Shown here: in pieces, positions 35,737-44,465 of the stretch
How the letters are laid out: each line of letters starts with the position of its first letter
Numbering within the stretch: the first letter of the stretch is position 1
Assembly: GCF_002222055.1 (NCBI RefSeq)
Contig: NZ_MUGS01000009.1
Location: forward strand, 637 to 64,636
Origin: Flavobacterium araucananum
GTDB taxonomy: Bacteria; Bacteroidota; Bacteroidia; Flavobacteriales; Flavobacteriaceae
Length of the DNA: 64,000 nucleotides
Direction of reading: 5' to 3'
Translations under genes and position numbers: made by a program
Notes under the pieces: model-generated
What the model saw: only the letters and a program-made list of their open reading frames with translations
Database searches by the model: none
Told to the model about the DNA's origin: nothing

Positions 35737-36501
35737 ATGAGTGTAGAAATTCAAAGTGGTTCTTTGCAAACCACTTTTAATAAAACCGTTGCCACAGTGC
35801 AATTTGGTCATCCTGCGAGTAATTCTTTTCCGCGTCAGTTGTTAGATCGTCTTACTGCAGAAATTAATTTGTTAAGCACCAATACAAAAGTTTCTGTTAT
35901 TGTTTTACAAAGCCAAGGGACAAAGGCTTTTTGTTCCGGTGCTTCGTTTGATGAACTCTTGCAGGTAGAAAATGAAATACAGGGAACTGAATTTTTCTCC
36001 GGTTTTGCTCATTTGTTAAACGCGATGCGCAATTGTTCTCAACTTATTATTGGACGTGTTCAGGGAAAAGCTGTTGGCGGAGGAGTTGGTATTATATCAG
36101 CTTGCGATTATGTGCTGGCAACACCTGAGAGTGCAGTAAAATTGTCTGAACTAGCCATTGGTATTGGTCCGTTTGTGATTGAGCCGGCTGTTTCCCGTAA
36201 AATAGGAAAGGCTGCAATGACCGAAATGACTTTGGCAGCACACGAATGGAAATCGGCAGAATGGGCTTTAGAAAACAAACTGTTCTCGGAAATTCATCAA
36301 GCAGATAAACTTGATGATGCTGTTGCCGGTTTTACTCAAAAGTTAAGTTCATACAATCCTGAAGCTTTATTAGAAATGAAGAAAATTATTTGGGAAGGAA
36401 CAGAACATTGGGAATCCTTGCTGGTTGAGCGTGCCGCAATTACAGGAAAATTGGTTTTATCAGATTTTTCGAGAAATGCTCTGACACAGTTTAAGAAGTA
36501 A
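35737..36501 (+). CDS. Enoyl-CoA hydratase/isomerase family protein (254 aa)
   Basis: Crotonase fold. The oxyanion-hole segments are visible: TKAFCSGASFDELLQ and QGKAVGGGVGIISACDYVLA, followed by KLSELAIGIGPFVIEPAVSR. The usual second catalytic Glu position is occupied within ELAIGIGP, but the exact reaction (hydratase, isomerase, or a PaaG-like step) cannot be fixed from sequence. It has its own promoter region after the tRNA and no operon partner. Confidence 0.88.
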   Translation: MSVEIQSGSLQTTFNKTVATVQFGHPASNSFPRQLLDRLTAEINLLSTNTKVSVIVLQSQGTKAFCSGASFDELLQVENEIQGTEFFSGFAHLLNAMRNCSQLIIGRVQGKAVGGGVGIISACDYVLATPESAVKLSELAIGIGPFVIEPAVSRKIGKAAMTEMTLAAHEWKSAEWALENKLFSEIHQADKLDDAVAGFTQKLSSYNPEALLEMKKIIWEGTEHWESLLVERAAITGKLVLSDFSRNALTQFKK

Positions 36502-36548
36502 AGTTTTCAGTCTCAGTTTACAGTCACAGTCACAGTTTTCGTGACGAT

Positions 36549-36581
36549 AACTTTGTCAAAGTTTTAAACTTTGACAAAGTT
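36549..36581. terminator. Hairpin downstream of the enoyl-CoA hydratase gene
   Basis: AACTTTGTCAAAGTTT / AAACTTTGACAAAGTT forms a 16-bp stem with a one-base loop. A T run follows at about 36592-36600. It is terminator or intergenic repeat. Confidence 0.6.
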
Positions 36582-36662
36582 CAAGATTTAATTTTTTTTT
36601 AATCTTTTAATCTGTGGCAAAAAAGACATAATCTATATTGTTAAATCATAATCTATAAGAAC

Positions 36663-36839
36663 ATGTATATCATTTCATTACTTCAGAAAGTCGATGTTGC
36701 AGAGAAAATTAAAACAGCCCCTGATGCTGGTTATCAGATTGGAGTAGTGATTGGTTCGTTTCTTCCTTTCGTGGTTTTGCTTGTAATTGCATATTGGATG
36801 TATAACAGGGCTAAAAAAAGAGATGAAAACGGTTATTAA
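36663..36839 (+). CDS. Small single-TM protein (58 aa)
   Basis: ATG at 36663, TAA at 36837-36839. The layout is an amphipathic N-terminus (MYIISLLQKVDVAEKIKTAP), a TM helix (VVIGSFLPFVVLLVIAYWMY) and a basic C-terminus (NRAKKRDENGY). The opposite strand is also open here, but this frame has a coherent membrane-protein layout. It ends just before the queD promoter. Unknown function. Confidence 0.65.
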   Translation: MYIISLLQKVDVAEKIKTAPDAGYQIGVVIGSFLPFVVLLVIAYWMYNRAKKRDENGY

Positions 36840-36843
36840 TTTG

Positions 36844-36851
36844 TAAATTTG
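36844..36851 (+). promoter_or_regulatory. -7 box for queD
   Basis: TAAATTTG followed by CAACC matches the TAnnTTTG element, 19 bases before the queD ATG. Confidence 0.5.
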
Positions 36852-36870
36852 CAACCTAAAATTCAAATCG

Positions 36871-37323
36871 ATGAGTAATATCAGAATTACAAAACAATTT
36901 AGTTTCGAAACCGGACATGCTTTGTACGGTTACGACGGAAAATGCAAAAACGTTCACGGGCACAGTTATAAATTATCGGTAACGGTTATTGGTTCGCCTA
37001 TCACGGATCGATCGAATGTGAAATTTGGAATGGTAATTGATTTTTCGGATCTGAAGAAAATTGTAAAAGAAGAAATCGTCGATCAGTTTGATCATGCAAC
37101 GGTTTTTAACGAAACTACGCCACATGTTGAACTGGCAAATGAATTAAAAAATCGCGGGCATCATGTGATTTTAGTAGATTATCAGCCAACAAGCGAAAAT
37201 ATGGTAGTTGATTTTGCTGAAAGAATTATTGCACGTTTGCCTAAAGAAATTGCTCTTTTTTCGCTTAAACTTCAGGAAACCGAATCTTCGTTTGCAGAAT
37301 GGTATGCATCTGATAATATCTAG
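36871..37323 (+). CDS. queD: 6-carboxy-tetrahydropterin synthase / PTPS family (150 aa)
   Basis: Queuosine-precursor pathway enzyme converting dihydroneopterin triphosphate to 6-carboxy-tetrahydropterin. Zinc-binding histidines are seen in FETGHALYGY and NVHGHSY. The catalytic Cys sits in GKCKNVHGH and the later Glu in LQETESSFAEWY. A close relative acting as 6-pyruvoyl-tetrahydropterin synthase cannot be excluded. It is upstream of lpxH on the same strand (106-bp gap). Confidence 0.87.
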   Translation: MSNIRITKQFSFETGHALYGYDGKCKNVHGHSYKLSVTVIGSPITDRSNVKFGMVIDFSDLKKIVKEEIVDQFDHATVFNETTPHVELANELKNRGHHVILVDYQPTSENMVVDFAERIIARLPKEIALFSLKLQETESSFAEWYASDNI

Positions 37324-37429
37324 AATTAAATTCCAAATTCCAATTCTTCTTCCAAAATTTCGGGATCGCTCCAAATCACAATAAGACAAAAGTCTATCAA
37401 TCTAAGAAGTCTAACAATCTAATAATCGA

Positions 37430-38173
37430 ATGAAAAAAGTATATTTCGCTTCAGATCAACATTTTGGCGCTCCAACTGCTGAGTTGAGTTTGCCGCGTGA
37501 GCAAAAATTTGTAGCGTGGTTAGATGTTGTAAAACAAGATGCAGAAGCTATTTTTTTATTGGGTGATTTATTCGATTTTTGGTTCGAATATAAAACAGTT
37601 GTTCCAAAGGGTTTTGTGCGTGTTTTAGGCAAACTGGCTGAAATTAGGGATAGCGGAATTCCGATTTATTTTTTCGTCGGGAATCATGATTTATGGATGA
37701 ACGATTACTTTCAAACCGAATTGAATATTCCGGTTTATCATGATAATGCAGCATTTACCTTCCACGGAAAAACTTTCCTGATTGGTCACGGCGACGGAAA
37801 AGGTCCCGGAGATAAAGGTTATAAACGAATGAAAAAGGTATTCACGAATCCGTTTTCTAAATGGCTTTTTCGTTGGTTGCATCCAGATGTTGGGGTAAGT
37901 CTGGCACAATATTTATCAGTCAAAAACAAATTAATCTCAGGCGATGAAGATGTAAAGTTTCTGGGAGAGGAAAACGAATGGCTCGTTTTGTACGCCAAAC
38001 GCAAACTCGAGACCAAACATTATAATTACTTTGTTTTTGGTCATCGCCATCTGCCAATGATTATTCCGGTTGGAGAAGAGGCCAATTATGTAAATCTGGG
38101 GGACTGGATTGGTTATTTTACCTATGGCGTTTTTGATGGAGAAACTTTTGAGCTTAAAAAATTCGAACAATAA
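37430..38173 (+). CDS. lpxH: UDP-2,3-diacylglucosamine diphosphatase (247 aa)
   Basis: Lipid A pathway: hydrolyses UDP-2,3-diacylglucosamine to lipid X and UMP at the inner membrane. Metallophosphoesterase motifs appear in order: SDQHFGAP, GDLFDFWFEY, GNHDLWM, GHGDGKGPGD and FGHRHLP. The length is normal. It converges directly on the cytochrome gene with no spacer (stop codons are adjacent at 38173/38174). Confidence 0.93.
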   Translation: MKKVYFASDQHFGAPTAELSLPREQKFVAWLDVVKQDAEAIFLLGDLFDFWFEYKTVVPKGFVRVLGKLAEIRDSGIPIYFFVGNHDLWMNDYFQTELNIPVYHDNAAFTFHGKTFLIGHGDGKGPGDKGYKRMKKVFTNPFSKWLFRWLHPDVGVSLAQYLSVKNKLISGDEDVKFLGEENEWLVLYAKRKLETKHYNYFVFGHRHLPMIIPVGEEANYVNLGDWIGYFTYGVFDGETFELKKFEQ

Positions 38174-39385
38174 TTACTTTTTATTGTCTGTATAGATTCC
38201 AATTTTGTGCGTTCTCAGAATGTAATTCGACATTTTTTTGTTGTTTGAAGCTTGAAATTTAATGGCATCCGACATTTTCTTGGGCATGTGGCATCCTACA
38301 CAATTATTGGCAAGTAAACTTCCTGACATTGTTTTTAAGGTAGTTGCATTATGCTGAATTCCCTGATGGCAACTCATACAAATTTTAGAATAACCGGCAA
38401 GATTTTGAGAAGCATTTGCATGCGGATTATGACAGGTCATACAATCCATGGTTTCGCTCTTTTTAAAACATTTGCTTTGAGCGAGTAACCCAAACTGATT
38501 TCCGTGTACATCATAATGAATGCTGTCATTAGATCCCGGAACTCCTCTAAAATAATTTAATAAATTATCTCCCGGTCTGTATTCAAAGCGTGATTTTAAT
38601 TTTTGTTTGTCATTTCCGGAGTGACATAAGGCGCAGGCATCCAGTTTTTGTTGACGGTTGAGATTTTTGAACGAAGTTATGTTTTGTGCAATCTTTAAAT
38701 CCGGAAATTTCAAATGTTTTTGAACATGCTGTTTGGCTGGTCCGTGGCAACGTTCACAATCGATTCCGTAAATTAAAGTTTTCGGATTCATAAAGTCCTC
38801 CACATCCTGGGTCATAAAATTAATGCTGTCTGAACTTGTCGTGACATATCTGCTGGCGATATTAGAACTGTGGCAACCGTAACATTCTTTATCTATTTTT
38901 CGTTCAAAATTAGGAACTGTTGCTGAATATCCGGGGCTTGTTGCCCAATTGTTCAAAGATTTATAGTAGGACAGCGGTAATTCGTAAGTATAATGGCTTT
39001 TCCAGAAAGCACTTGTCTGAGCATGCTTTGTTCCAAAAAGTACCTCAAACGGATGCGCTTCAACTTCTTTTCCGTTTTTATAAAGCACCTGATAAAGACT
39101 ATCGTTACGCTCTTCCATAACGAGTTTGGTAGCTGCGTCGTAAACAAAAGTTTTCTGACCATTTGTAAACTGACCTAAGATGTTTTCTTTGGTAGCGGGA
39201 GCAGAAGCTTTGAAATGAGAGCTATGAAAAGCCGTTTCGTATTGTGCCTGATGACATTGAATGCAACTTTCAGAACCGGCATAATTGGTTCCGCGTGGAT
39301 CAATGTAGTTGTCAGATTCATTCTTGCAGCTTGCAAAAAAAATAAGTAAGGCAAGAAGGGGAAATAGAATAGGTGCTTTTTTCAT
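38174..39385 (-). CDS. Seven-haem c-type cytochrome lipoprotein (403 aa)
   Basis: Lipoprotein signal MKKAPILFPLLALLIFFASC, then seven CxxCH haem sites in order: CIQCH, CYGCH, CERCH, CALCH, CMTCH, CMSCH and CVGCH. This is a periplasm-facing electron-transfer or multihaem reductase-like protein. The spacing of sites (for example CMTCHNPHA and CVGCHMPKK) resembles tetratricopeptide-linked or doubled-CXXCH cytochromes found in Bacteroidota. No partner gene is adjacent. Confidence 0.9.
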   Translation of the reverse strand: MKKAPILFPLLALLIFFASCKNESDNYIDPRGTNYAGSESCIQCHQAQYETAFHSSHFKASAPATKENILGQFTNGQKTFVYDAATKLVMEERNDSLYQVLYKNGKEVEAHPFEVLFGTKHAQTSAFWKSHYTYELPLSYYKSLNNWATSPGYSATVPNFERKIDKECYGCHSSNIASRYVTTSSDSINFMTQDVEDFMNPKTLIYGIDCERCHGPAKQHVQKHLKFPDLKIAQNITSFKNLNRQQKLDACALCHSGNDKQKLKSRFEYRPGDNLLNYFRGVPGSNDSIHYDVHGNQFGLLAQSKCFKKSETMDCMTCHNPHANASQNLAGYSKICMSCHQGIQHNATTLKTMSGSLLANNCVGCHMPKKMSDAIKFQASNNKKMSNYILRTHKIGIYTDNKK

Positions 39386-39468
39386 TATTGTAAATATACT
39401 TTTTTTTGAAGAAAATCAAAATATATTTCAATAATGAAAAGATGTTGTTAAAATATTTAGAATGTTTC

Positions 39469-39825
39469 TTAGTTTAAGCCAACTCCGTAAACATATTCGT
39501 CAAGCTCAATTCTAAATAAAGAGCCTTCGACTAAATCTTTAATCGATTTTAATTCTTTTACTGAAACCGCTAAATCTATGGCAGCACAAGGGGTTTTAAG
39601 TAAAAATTTATGACAAGAGTTTTTTAATTCGCAAGCTTCACAACAAGCATTTTCGATCATGCTGTCTTCGATTAAATCACAAAAATGATTCAGTTCCTGA
39701 ACTGTAAAATAAAATCCGGTTTCCTTAAAAACCAATTGTACTTTGTCTGTAAGAGTTTCATTTTCTTTTTTCCAGTAAAAAGCAATCCCGAAGTTGTTGT
39801 GGTATAACTGTTCAATTTCTCTCAT
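39469..39825 (-). CDS. Conserved small cysteine-rich protein (118 aa)
   Basis: A soluble protein with a cysteine cluster in the middle (ENACCEACELKNSCHKFLL), suggesting metal binding. It has a C-terminal helical segment (VSVKELKSIKDLVEGSLF). It looks like a DUF-type protein of flavobacteria, but I do not recognise its function. It has its own transcription unit on the minus strand. Confidence 0.75.
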   Translation of the reverse strand: MREIEQLYHNNFGIAFYWKKENETLTDKVQLVFKETGFYFTVQELNHFCDLIEDSMIENACCEACELKNSCHKFLLKTPCAAIDLAVSVKELKSIKDLVEGSLFRIELDEYVYGVGLN

Positions 39826-39912
39826 TTTATATCCTTTTTATCCCAACAAATATAAATACTATTTATATTAATTCTAAATAAAAAATCATAAAATTTAGAA
39901 AAAATTATTCAC

Positions 39913-39980
39913 CCTATAAGTGATATAAGTTTATTTTAGTATTCTGAATTCAGATTAAATGTGCTGATATCACTTATAGG
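39913..39980. repeat. 14-bp inverted repeat downstream of the MFS gene
   Basis: CCTATAAGTGATAT (39913-39926) and ATATCACTTATAGG (39967-39980) enclose 40 bases that include a smaller CTGAATTCAG palindrome. It lies just after the MFS stop and may terminate that transcript or be a mobile-repeat end. Confidence 0.55.
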
Positions 39981-39993
39981 ATTAGAAAAAATG

Positions 39994-41274
39994 TTATTCC
40001 ATATTTTGATGATCTTCCATGTCTTTATTAAGATCTAACTTTCTAAACGTTGGCGATTTTAATGCCGTTACGATAACAGTCAAAAGTGTAATACTTCCTC
40101 CAAAAACAACAGATGTTACAGTTCCCATTAATTTTGCTGTTGCACCACTTTCAAAAGCACCTAATTCATTAGAAGAGCCAACAAAAATCGAATTTACAGC
40201 ACCAACTCTTCCGCGCATATGATCGGGCGTTTTAAGCTGTAAAATCGTTTGACGAATTACAACCGAAATTCCGTCAGCAAGTCCGCTCAAAAATAAAGCG
40301 AAAACAGAAAGCCAGAATGACGTAGAAAGACCAAATAAAATGATCGATAACCCGAAAACAAATATGGCAACTAAAAGTTTCTTTCCTGCATTTTTATACA
40401 AAGGTACATAAGCAGAAACGAGCATCGTAATAAAAGCTCCTACTGCAGGAGCAGCTCTTAATATACCAAAACCTTCTGCGCCAACTTTTAAAATATCCTG
40501 AGCAAAAACAGGCAATAATGCTACAGCCCCTCCAAAAAGCACTGCAATCATGTCAAGCGATAAAGCGCCTAAAACAATTTGGTTTCTAAATACGAAAGTT
40601 AAACCTTCGGTAAGACTGTCTTTTATTGATTCTCCAATCTTTGGATTTGTGATTGGTTTTTTACTGATTTGTGATAAAGCAATTAAAGAAAGAATTGAGA
40701 ACCCAAAAACCAGGCACATTGACCAGTGAACGCCAATCCAGTTAATGGAGAATCCAGCCAGCGCCGGACCCATAACGGCTCCGATTTGCCAAACCGAACT
40801 GCTCCAGGTAGCTGCATTTGGATATGCTTTTTTAGGAATAATCAACGATAGAAGAGAGAAGATAGTAGGCCCAAGAAAAGCTCTGACTAATCCGCCTAAA
40901 AAAACTAAAGTATAAATTGAATATAAAATAACAGTTGGAGATAAATCGCCAACCACTTTTGGCCAGGTCACTAAAAACAGACCAAAACTAATTACAGAAA
41001 AGCCCAGAATACATTTTACCAATAGCCCTTTTTTCTCCTTTTGGTCCACAATATGTCCGGCAAATAAAGCCATACCAACGGCGGGAATAACTTCCATTAA
41101 ACCAATAATTCCTAACGAAAGTGGGTTTTTGGTTAAACTATAAACTTCCCATTCTATCACGATAAACTGCATAGCCCAGGCAAAAACCATGGCGAAACGC
41201 AATATTAGAAATACATTAAATTCTCTGTAACGTAATGCCTGATAAGGATCTTGTTTGTTTGTTTTAGTTTTCAT
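39994..41274 (-). CDS. MFS transporter (426 aa)
   Basis: About 12 hydrophobic segments. MFS loop motif A-like sequence is seen in GHIVDQKEKKGLL, and the second-half equivalent is LSGLADGISVVIRQTILQ. It resembles the EntS/MFS_3 exporter group, so drug or siderophore export is plausible, but the substrate is unknown. Its start overlaps the end of recJ by 11 bp, so it is the second gene of a recJ transcript. Confidence 0.85.
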   Translation of the reverse strand: MKTKTNKQDPYQALRYREFNVFLILRFAMVFAWAMQFIVIEWEVYSLTKNPLSLGIIGLMEVIPAVGMALFAGHIVDQKEKKGLLVKCILGFSVISFGLFLVTWPKVVGDLSPTVILYSIYTLVFLGGLVRAFLGPTIFSLLSLIIPKKAYPNAATWSSSVWQIGAVMGPALAGFSINWIGVHWSMCLVFGFSILSLIALSQISKKPITNPKIGESIKDSLTEGLTFVFRNQIVLGALSLDMIAVLFGGAVALLPVFAQDILKVGAEGFGILRAAPAVGAFITMLVSAYVPLYKNAGKKLLVAIFVFGLSIILFGLSTSFWLSVFALFLSGLADGISVVIRQTILQLKTPDHMRGRVGAVNSIFVGSSNELGAFESGATAKLMGTVTSVVFGGSITLLTVIVTALKSPTFRKLDLNKDMEDHQNME

Positions 41275-42964
41275 TAGTTCTAATGTCTTTTAGCATAAGT
41301 TGAGTAGAAACAGTTCCGTTCCATTCGTTTTCAGAAAGCGAATAGGCTAACTGAAAAGGATTTTTATTTTTTACGATGTCCATTTTTTTTCCAAGACCAA
41401 AACCTATAGCAGCAATTCCGCCTGAGTTACTTTGTTTTACAAAAAGTCTCAAATGTTCGTCGTCTGCGCCCAAAGTTTTAGCATACCCGGTATCTTTTAC
41501 CTCTTTTGTCATAAAAACAGGTGTCATGTTTAGAGGTCCGTAAGGCTCAAATTGTTTTAGGATCCGGACAAGTTTAGGGGTAATATCGGCGAAGTCTATT
41601 TCGGCATCGACTTCTATTTCCGGTGTTCGCATTTCAGGAAGGATAGTATCTTCGACCTGTTTTTCAAAAGCTTCTTTAAAAGTGGTATAGTTTTCGGCTT
41701 TCAAAGTCATTCCTGCCGCATACATGTGTCCTCCAAATTGTTCCAAATGTTGAGAGCAGGCATCAAGCGCATTGTAAACGTCAAACCCTTTTACAGATCT
41801 GGCAGAAGCCGCATATTTATCCCCACTTTTAGTAAAAACCAATGTTGGACGGTAATACGTTTCAATCAATCTTGAGGCGACAATACCAATAACACCTTTG
41901 TGCCAGTCTTCCTGAAAAACAACGGTAGAGAATCGATCTTGTTCGTTGTTGGTCAGGATTTGCTGAAAAGCTTCTTTGGTAATTTGTTTGTCCAGATCTT
42001 TTCGGTCAGAGTTGTATTGTTCTATCTCGGATGCAAATTGTTGCGCTTGCTCAAAGTTAAATTCCGTCAATAATTCGACAGCATGATTACCGTGTTTGAT
42101 CCTTCCTGCTGCATTTATACGGGGCGAAATAATAAAAACAACATCAGTAATGTCCAGTGTTTTCTTTTTTACCTGATGTACCAATGCTTTAATTCCAGGT
42201 CTGGGATCAGAGTTAATTACCTGTAGTCCAAAATAAGCCAGAACCCTGTTTTCGCCTGTAATAGGTACAATGTCGGCAGCAATTGCTGTTGCAACTAAAT
42301 CCAGGTACGGAACTAAATCTTCGATCGTCTCATTTCTGTTTGTTCCTAAAGCCTGAATCAGTTTAAAACCTACACCACAACCGCACAATTCATCATAAGG
42401 ATAGGAGCAATCTTCTCTTTTTGGATCTAAGATTGCAACAGCATCCGGAAGAAATTCTCCGGGCCTGTGGTGATCGCAAATAATAAAATCAATGTTTCTT
42501 TCTTTTGCATAAGCAATATGATCAATAGATTTAATTCCGCAATCCAGCGCAATGATTAACGAGAAACCGTTATCATCAGCAAAGTCAATTCCTTTAAAAG
42601 AAATTCCGTAACCTTCCAGATAACGATCCGGAATATAAGTGGCAATATTAGGATAATGAGATTTTAAATACGCCGAAACCAATGAAACCGCAGTTGTCCC
42701 GTCGACATCATAATCGCCAAAAACCAAGATATTTTCCTGATTTTCGATAGCTAATTCTATTCGGGAAACTGCTTTGTCCATGTCTTTCATCAAGAACGGA
42801 TCATGAAGATGTTCTAATGAAGGGCGAAAGAAATTTTTGGCATCTTCAAAAGTTTCAATGCCACGCTGAATCAAAAGTGTTGCTACAAAATCTTCTACAT
42901 TCAGGGCTTGTGCCAAATGTTTGATTTTATCTTCAGAAGGTCTTGTTTTTAAGGTCCAACGCAT
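41264..42964 (-). CDS. recJ: Single-stranded-DNA exonuclease RecJ (566 aa)
   Basis: 5'-3' ssDNA exonuclease for recombination and mismatch repair. DHH-family motifs are clear: FGDYDVDGTTAVSL, ALDCGIKS, and ICDHHRPGE (the DHH motif). The DHHA1 part carries SARSVKGFDVYNAL and FGGHMYAAGMTL. Standard length. It overlaps the downstream transporter gene by 11 bp. Confidence 0.95.
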   Translation of the reverse strand: MRWTLKTRPSEDKIKHLAQALNVEDFVATLLIQRGIETFEDAKNFFRPSLEHLHDPFLMKDMDKAVSRIELAIENQENILVFGDYDVDGTTAVSLVSAYLKSHYPNIATYIPDRYLEGYGISFKGIDFADDNGFSLIIALDCGIKSIDHIAYAKERNIDFIICDHHRPGEFLPDAVAILDPKREDCSYPYDELCGCGVGFKLIQALGTNRNETIEDLVPYLDLVATAIAADIVPITGENRVLAYFGLQVINSDPRPGIKALVHQVKKKTLDITDVVFIISPRINAAGRIKHGNHAVELLTEFNFEQAQQFASEIEQYNSDRKDLDKQITKEAFQQILTNNEQDRFSTVVFQEDWHKGVIGIVASRLIETYYRPTLVFTKSGDKYAASARSVKGFDVYNALDACSQHLEQFGGHMYAAGMTLKAENYTTFKEAFEKQVEDTILPEMRTPEIEVDAEIDFADITPKLVRILKQFEPYGPLNMTPVFMTKEVKDTGYAKTLGADDEHLRLFVKQSNSGGIAAIGFGLGKKMDIVKNKNPFQLAYSLSENEWNGTVSTQLMLKDIRTNEN

Positions 42965-43043
42965 GGTTGATTTTAGATTTTAGAGTGTTGATTTTAGATT
43001 GTCAAAATCCAAAATCGTTTAATCAGACAGGTAATTTTTTTTA

Positions 43044-43107
43044 TTGCCACAGATTAAATGATTTTAAAAGATTTTTAATCTGTGTTAATCTTTTTAATCT
43101 GTGGCAA
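43044..43107. repeat. Palindromic intergenic repeat (GCCACAGATTAAA family)
   Basis: TTGCCACAGATTAAA (43044-43058) and its perfect complement TTTAATCTGTGGCAA (43093-43107). A related half (TTTAATCTGTGGCAAAAAA) occurs at about 36606-36625. Members are scattered through this part of the window. Confidence 0.75.
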
Positions 43108-43172
43108 AAATATTCGGTTTTAGAGCTCGGATTTTAGAATAAGGCAGGCTTTAAGAAATCTAAAATCTAAAA

Positions 43173-43517
43173 TTATTTTGCCTCTAAAGCATTTCCTTCG
43201 AACCTAACTCCGTCCCAACCTAAGTTGATGAAGTTTCTAATGTTTTGGTGGTTTGTTCCGTTTGGGTCTCCCAGTACTTCTTCAAAATAAAAAGCTCCAA
43301 AACAAGCTAATGTTTCCTCTTTGCTTAAATTTTGCAATTTTGCGAAAGAAAATAATTTGCAAGAACCGGAATTTTCTCCGGCTGCATTGTGTTGTGTTCC
43401 GTTCTGGAAAGTGGTTGGCGTGAAGTTGTAATTTTCTTCGATTACTGCAATAGTTTCCGGGAATGTTATTTGAGTTGGAGTTTGTTTTACTTTTTCTAAA
43501 AAGGCTTGAATGCTCAT
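43173..43517 (-). CDS. HopJ-family protein (114 aa)
   Basis: Matches the HopJ type III effector family layout: MSIQAFLEKVKQTPTQITFP, then VIEENYNFTPTTFQNG, NSGSCKLFSFAKLQ, and CFGAFYFEEVLGDPNGTNHQ. Despite the family name, members in free-living bacteria are not secreted effectors as far as known, and their role is unclear. It lies between two palindromic repeats on the minus strand, downstream of rsmI. Confidence 0.85.
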   Translation of the reverse strand: MSIQAFLEKVKQTPTQITFPETIAVIEENYNFTPTTFQNGTQHNAAGENSGSCKLFSFAKLQNLSKEETLACFGAFYFEEVLGDPNGTNHQNIRNFINLGWDGVRFEGNALEAK

Positions 43518-43540
43518 GATATTGTGTATTAGTTTTTTTT

Positions 43541-43618
43541 GCCACGAATTCCACTAATTTCTCGAATTACAATTTGAATTCACTTAAAAAATTCGTTCTA
43601 ATTCGTGAAATTCGTGGC
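43541..43618. repeat. Palindromic intergenic repeat (GCCACGAATT family)
   Basis: GCCACGAATT (43541-43550) pairs with AATTCGTGGC (43609-43618), with further partial pairing inside. It sits between rsmI and the HopJ gene. Related sequence (AACACGAAT ... ATTCGTGTT) lies at 44387-44458. Confidence 0.7.
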
Positions 43619-43623
43619 GAAAA

Positions 43624-44352
43624 TTATTCTTCTTCTGTTTCTTCATCCTTCGAAAACTTACTTTTCTTAGGTTCTTTTATTATTGTTTTTCCGGCAACGA
43701 CTACGACAATTTCGCCGCGTGGTGCTGTTTTTTCAAAATGTGTCAATACTTCTCTAGCAGTTCCGCGTACGTTTTCTTCGTGAAGTTTTGATAATTCGCG
43801 AGAAACACAAACTTGTCTGTCTTCGCCAAAATAAGTAATAAACTCCGCCAAAGTCTTAACGAGTTTATGTGGCGAAACGTATAAAATCATGGTTCGGGTT
43901 TCTTCGGCTAAAGCCAAAAATCGAGTCTGACGTCCTTTTTTATCAGGCAGGAAACCTTCAAAAACAAACTTATCATTTGGTAATCCGCTGTTTACCAAAG
44001 CGGGAACAAAAGCTGTTGCGCCAGGCAAACATTCAACCTCGATTTTATTTTCGACACAAGCACGCGTTAATAAAAAACCGGGATCAGAAATCGCCGGAGT
44101 TCCTGCATCTGAGATTAAGGCAATAGTTTCGCCGGCTTTCAAACGTGCAATCAAATTCTCGGTTGTTTTATGTTCGTTGTGCATGTGATGGCTGTGCATG
44201 TGCGTGCCAATTTCAAAATGCTTCAACAATTTACCACTCGTTCTGGTGTCTTCGGCCAAGATCAAATCGACTTCTTTCAAGATCCTGATGGCACGAAAAG
44301 TCATGTCTTCAAGATTGCCAATTGGCGTGGGAACGATATATAATTTAGACAT
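43624..44352 (-). CDS. rsmI: 16S rRNA (cytidine-2'-O)-methyltransferase (242 aa)
   Basis: Methylates C1402 of 16S rRNA. I place the start at MSKLYIVPTPIGNLED (44352), since the upstream 11 codons (MQSVFKYLK...) are not family sequence. SAM-dependent tetrapyrrole-methylase fold motifs are present: VPTPIGNLEDMTFRA, ISDAGTPAISDPGF, and VEGFLPDKKGRQTR-like FEGFLPDKKGR. The C-terminus ends in an acidic tail (KDEETEEE). Confidence 0.93.
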   Translation of the reverse strand: MSKLYIVPTPIGNLEDMTFRAIRILKEVDLILAEDTRTSGKLLKHFEIGTHMHSHHMHNEHKTTENLIARLKAGETIALISDAGTPAISDPGFLLTRACVENKIEVECLPGATAFVPALVNSGLPNDKFVFEGFLPDKKGRQTRFLALAEETRTMILYVSPHKLVKTLAEFITYFGEDRQVCVSRELSKLHEENVRGTAREVLTHFEKTAPRGEIVVVVAGKTIIKEPKKSKFSKDEETEEE

Positions 44353-44465
44353 AATTAATTTTAAATATTTAAACACAGATTGCACGAATTAACACGAATG
44401 ATTAAAGTGCTTAAAATTTCACGAAAATGAATTAGTGTAAATCTGTGAAATTCGTGTTTTACTTT

